The notes under the pieces were generated by a model. That model was not told the origin of the DNA, ran no database searches, and was given only the letters and a program-made list of their open reading frames with translations. The position numbers and the translations under genes were made by a program. A stretch of DNA of 64,000 bases, from contig NZ_JACYXF010000031.1 of assembly GCF_015352985.1 (NCBI RefSeq), positions 1 to 64,000 on the forward strand, written 5' to 3'. Source of the stretch: Noviherbaspirillum malthae. Its GTDB lineage: Bacteria; Pseudomonadota; Gammaproteobacteria; Burkholderiales; Burkholderiaceae_D. Shown here piece by piece: positions 59,101 to 64,000 of this stretch (the first letter of the stretch is position 1; each line of letters starts with the position of its first letter).

Positions 59101-61361
59101 TCGTTCTGGTCAGCCAGGTCAAGGATTCCGCCAAGCTACTAGACCGTGCCCTACTCTGGCTACACGAACAGGACATCATCCGGCTCAACAAAGGCTTGGC
59201 TGTTTTTAGGCCGGCGATGACCATCCGGCTGGGTAGCGAGCGACGCGGTTTTATCAAAGCCGACTTTGCGCCTCTGAAGATGCACTACGACGATCAGGTC
59301 GTGCAAATTCACGTCATGGCGGAATATGCGCAGCGCGGTCTGCAACAAATGAACGACGCGCTACGCCTCGCCAACGACTACTTCAAGTTGGATAAGGAGG
59401 AGTTTCTGCGCCGCTGGCTGCCACTGAAGCAAAAGGAACTGGAGCAGCAGACCTTGCCCGCCTCCTACGCAGCGATCGTCGACAGCCTCAACCACTCGAT
59501 ACAGCAGCGCATCGTCGCCGATGACCGTGAGCAAACCAATGTGCTGGTGCTGGCTGGTCCCGGCTCGGGCAAGACACGGATCTTGGTGCACAGGATTGCC
59601 TATCTGGTGCGGGTCAGACGCGAACATCCCCGCGGCATTCTGGCCCTCGCGTATAACCGCCACGCCGCCGTCGAGATCCGTCGCCGCTTGGCAAGTCTAA
59701 TTGGTGATGATGCGAAAGGCGTCGTGGTCATGACTTGCCACGCATTCGCCATGCGCCTCACCGGGACCAGCTTCCGCAAGCATGCGGCAAAAGACGAACA
59801 AGCCTTCAAATCGGTCATGCGCGAGGCGGTGGCGTTGCTCAAGGGCGAAGGCGCGGCCATCGACGAGGCCGATGCTTTGCGCGATCGTCTACTCGCTTCA
59901 TTCCGATGGATCCTGGTCGATGAATACCAAGACATCGGACCGGACCAATATGAACTCATTGCGGCATTAGCGGGGCGCGCCCGTTCCGAGGAGGACGGCC
60001 GTCTCTCGCTGTTTGCCGTCGGGGACGACGATCAAAACATTTACGCCTTCGACGGCGCCAGCGTGGAGTTCATTCGCCGCTTCGAGGAGGACTACGCTGC
60101 TAAACCGGTATTTCTGGTCGAGAACTACCGATCGACCGGCAATATCATCGCGGCATCGAACCAGGTCATCGCACCTGCCCTGAACCGGATGAAAGCTGAC
60201 CACCCAATCACCGTCAACCACAGGCGCGGCAGTGAAGACGCTGGAGGGGCTTGGACGAAGCTGGATCCGGTCGGGCGTGGACAGGTGTTGATCGTCGAGG
60301 CGGGTAAAGACGATTTGTCCCAAGCAGAGGCCGTCATGGCCGAGATGCGTCGCCTCTTCGAGCTCTCGCCAGAGCGGGATTGGTCCCGCATGGCCATCAT
60401 CGCGCGCGAGTGGAAGACCCTTGACCCAGTGCGTGCCTACTGCGAACAGCACGGCATACCGGTGCAGATGGCAGATGAGGACACAGCACACTGCTGGCAG
60501 CTGCGGGAAACGCGCGCCTTGGTCGCATGGCTGCGTGGCCGCCCGGGAACCATCGTCACCATCGACGAGATCCAGTCATGGTTGATGGGGCAGTCGACCA
60601 ATCCCTGGTGGACCCTACTCTTGGAAGCCGCCGAGCACTATGCAGCTGAGACAACGCATGGCGAAGTATTGGTGGATCATTTTATCGAGTGGCTGGCGGA
60701 ATGGGGGCAAGAGGTCAGGCGCCGGCAAAACGGATTGCTGTTGTTGACGGCGCACCGTGCCAAGGGCCTAGAGTTCGACCATGTCGCAGTATTGGACGGC
60801 AATTGGCGACGCTCAGGCCCATCAGAGGATGGCGATGCACCGCGACGGCTCTATTACGTTGCCATGACCCGCGCGCGCAGTACACTAATTCTAGCCAGGC
60901 TCGATGGTCGCCAAGGGTTCTGCGAGGAGCTGCTTACGAATCCAGCTGTCATGATTCGCCGGCCACCGCGGCCGTTGCTGCCGCAACAAGCTTTGCGCAG
61001 GCGCTACTTGCGTCTGCCATTGAAACATGTCGATCTCGGTTATGCTGGTCGGCGCCATGAACAGGATCCTCTCCATGCCGCGATTGCGTCGCTATCCGCC
61101 GACAGCCCGGTCACGATCGAGCAGAACGCCGAGCAATGGGAGATTATGGACGACAAGCGCCGCGTCGTCGGCCGCCTCGCGCGATCGTTTCGGATTCCCG
61201 ATGGCATGCGGTTCTTGTCTGGCAAGGTGAACAGCGTCATCGTAAGACGGCGCAAGGATAGCGATCCGCCGTTCCATGCGTCGCTGCGGTGCGAGCAGTG
61301 GGAGGTGATCCTGCCAGAACTTGTGTTCGAGCCTATTGTTCGTCCCGACGCATCACGGTAA
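56136..61361 (+). CDS. Exonuclease-RecQ-UvrD fusion (1741 aa)
   Basis: A giant three-part protein starting at GTG. (1) Residues about 40-200: DnaQ-like exonuclease with SVDLE (Asp48, Glu50), GHNIIAFD (Asp105) and LDAR (Asp162). (2) About 320-700: RecQ helicase with LPTGTGKS (near 351), LDEAHCISKWGHDFRPDY (near 453), LTATAKPDV and QEAGRAGRDR, followed by a winged-helix and linker region. (3) About 1090-1640: UvrD/Rep-type helicase with VLAGPGSGKT (near 1140), LVDEYQDIGPDQ, VGDDDQNIYAFDGA, VENYRSTGN and YYVAMTRARS. Both motors look intact. A DNA repair or anti-invader role is inferred. Repeat copy C follows 20 bases after its stop. Confidence 0.92.
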   Translation: MTTPALHANEPSRADGDHLDAESNAVPAVASLSSLPRPSLSPRCVSVDLEVGIKDAKIHRFAGVRGDTDASYVYQKGDLLAALTKLDEVADGASFLLGHNIIAFDRPHLAAVKPDLRLLSLPTIDTLCLNPLAFPRNPYHRLVKHYQDGKLQRGQLNNPELDARLTIEVFRDQLLAFKELAQEDPDLVTAWHWLTTSDNTVSGLNAFFLTVRRAARPTDEEAHIAIGRRIQGQACETSAREILAKAKTHGWPLAYALAWLSVAGGNSVMPPWVRHQYPEAGHIVRRLRDTACSAPDCTWCRERHDPRKELKRWFGFPEFRLQPADASGRPLQEVIVEAAMGRHHVLGILPTGTGKSLCYQIPALSRFDKTGALTVVISPLVALMADQVAGLEARGIGVCAAINGLLSLPERADVLDRVRLGDVGILIVAPEQLRSKAVRKVLAQREIGMWVLDEAHCISKWGHDFRPDYRYVGRFIRESAKVDVAAPVLCLTATAKPDVVADMLEHFRTKVGIELTVFDGGASRDNLDFAVVPTTPADKFPHLHQILQSELPEDMPGGAIIYCATRKQTEEIAKYLQEKGLAADFFHAGLPPETKKDVQRRFVEGELRVITATNAFGMGIDKPDVRLVIHADMPGSLENYLQEAGRAGRDRAPARCIALYTAEDVERQFSMSARSRLTQKEIQAVLKSLRALERKKQATGEVIATAGEILAEDAEGDFERDSATDDTRVRTAISWLEEAALLTREENHVQVFPSSLRIATMDEARDKLKKQVLFDDYRRQLLAIIYAMLSAEADEGISTDELMGVAGLSADKLRTALYDLERLGIASNDTGLTAFVHSGVNRSSQKRLEEAIALENGLIDLMREVAPDLQKGETSLLQLRHTTQALKDQGHTGALPDKISRLVNSIASDGRSEDGGLGSLRLRRLDAENIQVTLQRDWTHLARTADLRHQAAALVLQHLISVLPSGARGTDLLAETTLGALHAALKTDVVLVSQVKDSAKLLDRALLWLHEQDIIRLNKGLAVFRPAMTIRLGSERRGFIKADFAPLKMHYDDQVVQIHVMAEYAQRGLQQMNDALRLANDYFKLDKEEFLRRWLPLKQKELEQQTLPASYAAIVDSLNHSIQQRIVADDREQTNVLVLAGPGSGKTRILVHRIAYLVRVRREHPRGILALAYNRHAAVEIRRRLASLIGDDAKGVVVMTCHAFAMRLTGTSFRKHAAKDEQAFKSVMREAVALLKGEGAAIDEADALRDRLLASFRWILVDEYQDIGPDQYELIAALAGRARSEEDGRLSLFAVGDDDQNIYAFDGASVEFIRRFEEDYAAKPVFLVENYRSTGNIIAASNQVIAPALNRMKADHPITVNHRRGSEDAGGAWTKLDPVGRGQVLIVEAGKDDLSQAEAVMAEMRRLFELSPERDWSRMAIIAREWKTLDPVRAYCEQHGIPVQMADEDTAHCWQLRETRALVAWLRGRPGTIVTIDEIQSWLMGQSTNPWWTLLLEAAEHYAAETTHGEVLVDHFIEWLAEWGQEVRRRQNGLLLLTAHRAKGLEFDHVAVLDGNWRRSGPSEDGDAPRRLYYVAMTRARSTLILARLDGRQGFCEELLTNPAVMIRRPPRPLLPQQALRRRYLRLPLKHVDLGYAGRRHEQDPLHAAIASLSADSPVTIEQNAEQWEIMDDKRRVVGRLARSFRIPDGMRFLSGKVNSVIVRRRKDSDPPFHASLRCEQWEVILPELVFEPIVRPDASR

Positions 61362-61381
61362 CTGTCAACTGGCTAAACGGG

Positions 61382-61434
61382 GCAAGTGTACTTCCGCGCA
61401 TTTTTTAGTACGGTGTCTCATTTCCCCCTTTACT
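61382..61434 (+). repeat. IS66-type end-like repeat, copy C
   Basis: GCAAGTGTACTTCCGCGCAT then TTTTAGTACGG and CATTTCCCCCTTTA. The CATTTCCCCCTTT block is shared with copy B. It lies between the giant helicase and IS66 transposase debris in the orientation expected for that element's end. Confidence 0.5.
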
Positions 61435-61560
61435 GATGACGTTATTTTCGTCACCAAACCTACATTCACCGCCCAAACCCTTCGTGTTCTCTTAACAACG
61501 TTGCCATGATGTCTATCAAGAAGCTTCGCTCATTAGCCACGTCTGGTGGCAGCGTTTGAG

Positions 61561-61767
61561 CTATAAGATTGTGGGGACCCGAGATGGATTGCGGTCGACG
61601 TCCATAGGCAGCGGTTCTTCGACGCGGCTGCTCAGGTAGTCGGTAATGCGGACGAGAACATTGCGCAGACATGCCTTATGGTCGACGTCATTGAGCTTAG
61701 TTATGCCGATCAGCGAGTAAGTTGCAGCACGGACGTCGCTCGAATCGGAGCAGGCAAACAAGAAATT
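61561..61767 (-). pseudogene. IS66-family transposase (TnpC) C-terminal remnant
   Basis: The minus strand reads NFLFACSDSSDVRAATYSLI followed by GITKLNDVDHKACLRNVLVR, matching the conserved C-terminal region of IS66 TnpC (NFLFAGSDAGGERAA...YSLIGTAKLNG). Many substitutions and a TAG just upstream of NFLF show it is dead. It supports reading the GTAAGCG-like repeats as IS66 ends. Confidence 0.75.
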
Positions 61768-61798
61768 CTATGAGACTGAGCCCCTTCAAAGATGAAAA

Positions 61799-61826
61799 TG
61801 CCCTGCTAACTTTCGCTAGCAGGGCA
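61799..61826 (-). terminator. Probable rho-independent terminator
   Basis: TGCCCTGCTA/TAGCAGGGCA is a perfect 10-bp stem with an 8-base loop; on the minus strand it is followed by TTTTCATC. It is placed downstream of the disrupted minus-strand gene at 61891. Confidence 0.65.
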
Positions 61827-61890
61827 CTGCTGCTTTCCACATGTACAGACATCGTTCCTTGCGGATTTGACTTGTCCGACGTACTTATAT

Positions 61891-62090
61891 CTACCGCTTC
61901 ATCGTGACCGGAATCTCGATACTTTGAAGTGCTCCGTCAATCACAACTGGTAAAGATACAAGACCGGTGTATATGCCGACCGGTAGGCATTTCAAGCTAT
62001 AGTCACTCAAAGACCCTGTACATACTTGATACGGCGGCTTGTCTGAGATACCGCTAGTAGAGGTGGCCCCGGAAATCTGTGCAGTTAGAT
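61891..62090 (-). pseudogene. 3' fragment of a gene disrupted by IS3
   Basis: The minus strand encodes a C-terminal tail with TYLTAQISGATSTSGI, then two cysteines about 14 residues apart (QVCTGS and SLKCLPVG) and the ending LPVVIDGALQSIEIPVTMKR. It reads like the end of a small secreted or pilus-related beta protein. The frame upstream is in the left end of an IS3 element, near 62085-62095. The rest of the gene is not in the window. Confidence 0.55.
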
Positions 62091-62144
62091 AAGTGGAGCT
62101 TTGCTTGATGAAACCGGTCGAAAGACCGTACCGAGGAGCAAAGC

Positions 62145-62453
62145 ATGAGCAAGAGAACAAGGCGCAACCACGCAAGCGGATTCAAAGCCAAGGTGGCGCT
62201 GGCAGCAATCAAGGGTGATAAGACGCTAGCTGAGATCGCTCAGCAATTCGATGTGCATCCAAATCAAGTGACAGAATGGAAACGGCAGTTGCTCGAGCGG
62301 GCCGCAGACGTATTCGATGGTGGCGTAGCGGCCAGGTCGGCCAATGAACCAGGCCTCACGACGCTCCATGCCAAGATCGGTCGGTTGACACTGGAGAACG
62401 ATTTTTTAGAAAGCGCGCTCACCAAAGCGGGACTGCTGAGCGCAAAAAAATGA
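62145..62453 (+). CDS. IS3-family transposase OrfA
   Basis: A 102-residue helix-turn-helix protein: NHASGFKAKVALAAIKGDKT, TLAEIAQQFDVHPNQVTEWK, then a leucine-zipper-like tail (LTLENDFLESALTKAG). An A7 run at its end, overlapping the OrfB start, is the classical -1 frameshift signal that makes OrfAB. Confidence 0.9.
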   Translation: MSKRTRRNHASGFKAKVALAAIKGDKTLAEIAQQFDVHPNQVTEWKRQLLERAADVFDGGVAARSANEPGLTTLHAKIGRLTLENDFLESALTKAGLLSAKK

Positions 62454-62719
62454 TCGACCGCACTCATCAATTGCCAGTGTCCCGGCAGTGCCAGGTGCTA
62501 TCACTGGCACGCTCGACGGCGTACTACCGAGCGCAACCAGCCAGTGGGGTCGACTTGGCGATCATGCGCCGCATCGACGAACTGCACCTCGAACACCCGT
62601 TTGCCGGAAGCCGAATGCTGCGTGACATGCTGCGGCGAGAAGGCACCGCCATTGGCCGCAAGCATGTGGCGACGCTGATGAAGAAGATGGGCATTGAGGC
62701 GCTGTACAGAAAGCCCAGG
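62450..62719 (+). pseudogene. IS3-family OrfB, interrupted by a second IS3 element
   Basis: The N-terminal part of OrfB (LARSTAYYRAQPASGVDLAI, IDELHLEHPFAGSRMLRDML) ends at LYRKPR where another IS3 element is inserted. The same frame resumes at about 63933 with HAAHQVYPYLLRDMTIE and runs off the window. Removing the insert and one CAGG copy restores the frame. Without transposase the older element depends on others to move. Confidence 0.9.
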
Positions 62720-62747
62720 TGTATCGACCCAGCCGAATCTGCTCAGA

Positions 62748-63569
62748 TCATGCTGCTAAAGCGAATGCCTCAGCAGGCGTTTTCATGCCCAGCGCTTGAT
62801 GCGGACGCCGCGTGTTATAGAAGCCAATCCAGTCTGCAATGACCCGGCTCGCATGCTGCAGCGTCTCGAACCGATGGCGGTGTACACATTGCTCTTTCAG
62901 TGTACGAATCACCCGTTCCACCATGCCGTTCTGCTCCGGGCAATGCGGTGTAATGAATTCCTGCTTCAAGCCATAGCTTCTGACCAGCGCTGTGTAGCTG
63001 CGGCTGGTGAAGACGAGGCCGTTATCGGAGCGAAGCAGAAAAGGCACTGGCACACGCCCCAAGGTCCCGTAGCGGGCGATCAATGCTTGTTCCAGCGCCG
63101 ATTCGGCGGTCTTGGCCTTGCCAGAGCGGGACAGGTGCCAGCCAAGCAGCTCCCTGGTATGGCAATCGATCACCAGGGCCAGCACTGCCCAGCCATCTCG
63201 ACCAGCCCAGACCCGACACAAATCCGTCGCCCAACGCTCGTTCGGTGCCTTAGCCACCGAGGGTAACGCTTGCACCCGCGGCCGGAAGCCGATGGGTCGC
63301 TTTTTGACTTGCCAGCCCTTGAGCTGGAAGATGCGCTGCACGGTGTTCTTGTTGAAGTCCAGCAGGTGCGCCACCGTGCGATAACCGAAAGACGGATTCT
63401 CGTCGATCATGGCCTTGATCGGGCCGGCGAAACGGTCCTGGACCTTCGGTGCCGACCTAACTGGCTTGTAATACACCGTTCTGCGCGGCACGCCGAACCA
63501 CTGGCAGATCTTGCTGATCGAGACGGTAAAGCCGTCTTCCTTGAGTCCCTGGCGGATCGTCTCGATCAC
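62748..63569 (-). CDS. IS3-family transposase OrfB (nested element)
   Basis: A 273-residue DDE integrase-type protein. HTH_21-like region (ENPSFGYRTVAHLL), catalytic Asp in WATDLCRVW, second Asp in LLRSDNGLVF, Glu in CPEQNGMVERVIRTLKEQC. Start overlaps OrfA stop (ATGA). The frame is intact. Confidence 0.92.
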   Translation of the reverse strand: MIETIRQGLKEDGFTVSISKICQWFGVPRRTVYYKPVRSAPKVQDRFAGPIKAMIDENPSFGYRTVAHLLDFNKNTVQRIFQLKGWQVKKRPIGFRPRVQALPSVAKAPNERWATDLCRVWAGRDGWAVLALVIDCHTRELLGWHLSRSGKAKTAESALEQALIARYGTLGRVPVPFLLRSDNGLVFTSRSYTALVRSYGLKQEFITPHCPEQNGMVERVIRTLKEQCVHRHRFETLQHASRVIADWIGFYNTRRPHQALGMKTPAEAFALAA

Positions 63570-63880
63570 TTCTCGTCCTCGCCCAGCAGGGACTGCAGCT
63601 TTTTTCGAGCACGCAATTCAAGCATTGCCTCGCCGTAGGCCTCCTGCAGTTCCTTGATCTGCCGCTCATACTGTTCCTTGACGTCCAGCGGCTTGGCGCG
63701 CAGTGCGTTTTCCAGGCCTTTGCGTCCTTCGTCAACCCATTCTTCGATTTCTGAAGGCGGGATGTCGAACGCTCGGCTGGCTTCAGCCACGCTGGTTTTA
63801 CCCTGAATGATTTCGGTAACCAACGCAGCCTTGCGCTTGGCGGTCCACCGTTTGAATTCTTCTTCCATCGTCATGCTCAT
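63566..63880 (-). CDS. IS3-family transposase OrfA (nested element)
   Basis: A 104-residue helix-turn-helix protein with RWTAKRKAALVTEIIQGKTS, VAEASRAFDIPPSEIEEWVD and a long helical tail. ATG 63880 follows GGGA. It overlaps OrfB by four bases. Confidence 0.88.
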   Translation of the reverse strand: MSMTMEEEFKRWTAKRKAALVTEIIQGKTSVAEASRAFDIPPSEIEEWVDEGRKGLENALRAKPLDVKEQYERQIKELQEAYGEAMLELRARKKLQSLLGEDEK

Positions 63881-63932
63881 GTGATTCCCTTTCGTGATTA
63901 TCACCTGAGCAGGTTTTCAGTGGGTCATTACA

Positions 63933-64000
63933 CAGGACCAGTACTCGCCATGCCGCCCATCAGGTGTACCCCTACCTGCTGCGCGATATGACGATTGAGC
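63933..64000 (+). pseudogene. Resumed IS3 OrfB sequence after nested insertion
   Basis: After the CAGG repeat the frame reads TSTRHAAHQVYPYLLRDMTIE, the normal continuation of the OrfB interrupted at 62719. It runs off the window edge. Confidence 0.85.

Larger units (their letters stand above)
62720..63932 (-). mobile_element. IS3-family insertion sequence nested in another IS3 (1213 bp)
   Basis: Left end TGTATCGACCC and right end (reverse complement) TGTAATGACCC are inverted repeats. CAGG flanks both sides (62716-62719 and 63933-63936), a 4-bp target duplication. Both transposase genes are intact. Confidence 0.88.

Noticed and set aside
1-64000. CRISPR array or tRNA/rRNA genes
   Set aside because: No regularly spaced repeats and no tRNA- or rRNA-like sequence were seen on either strand by eye; a covariance-model scan would be needed to exclude short RNAs.

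Overview
The window looks like a chromosomal accessory region of a betaproteobacterium, probably Burkholderiales and perhaps Oxalobacteraceae. This is inferred from an intracellular PHB depolymerase with a Cys-type lipase box, a betaproteobacterial-type leuCD pair, a bcsA-bcsB-bcsS-bcsZ cellulose cluster, many chemotaxis and c-di-GMP genes, and the types of IS elements. No rRNA, tRNA or CRISPR array was seen.

Layout. 0-3 kb: end of an IS5-type transposase, then a PAS-rich hybrid histidine kinase broken by one in-frame amber codon. 3-8 kb: two YcaC-like hydrolases around a pirin and a divergent LysR regulator. 8.5-13.1 kb: divergent NADAR-fold protein with a coupled small gene, phaZ, a glutathione transferase and an orphan AbiEi-like protein. 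13.2-23.8 kb: cellulose synthesis (galU, bcsA, bcsB, bcsS, bcsZ on the minus strand) with a GH6 lipoprotein carrying a GH16-like domain on the plus strand. 24.4-33.1 kb: signalling block (MCP, CheW, GAF-GGDEF-EAL, and a very GC-rich Cache-Cache-CheW gene coupled to an Rrf2-like gene). 33.4-34.3 kb: intact IS5-family element with CTAG target duplication. 34.6-38 kb: glycosyltransferase, tiny membrane protein, amtB and a coupled gene.

38.4-47.1 kb is the most interesting part. It is an island bounded by a decayed IS2-group element and an IS110-family element. It contains a four-gene ubiquitin-like conjugation operon with overlapping reading frames: a tandem beta-grasp Ubl, an E2-like protein without a cysteine at the usual place, a JAMM peptidase with all its metal ligands, and a ThiF/E1 enzyme with an N-terminal extension. 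Divergent from it are a ribbon-helix-helix protein and a Clp-fold serine peptidase of the SDH type. Downstream is an ADP-ribosyltransferase-like protein with a small upstream partner, resembling a toxin-antitoxin pair. This is related to the Bil/Bub bacterial ubiquitin-like antiphage systems, but has its own order (Ubl-E2-JAB-E1), a Ubl tail that would need trimming, and the peptidase next door.

47.4-64 kb: truncated tyrosine recombinase, leuCD with a divergent LysR gene, a PAS-containing MCP, a secreted unknown, an AhpD-like protein, a 1741-residue exonuclease-RecQ-UvrD fusion, IS66 debris, and an IS3 element nested inside another IS3 element at the right edge. Four related repeats starting GTAAGCG-like (45.9, 47.5, 51.9 and 61.4 kb) look like IS66-type ends and mark several junctions, which suggests repeated IS-driven rearrangement of this half of the window.
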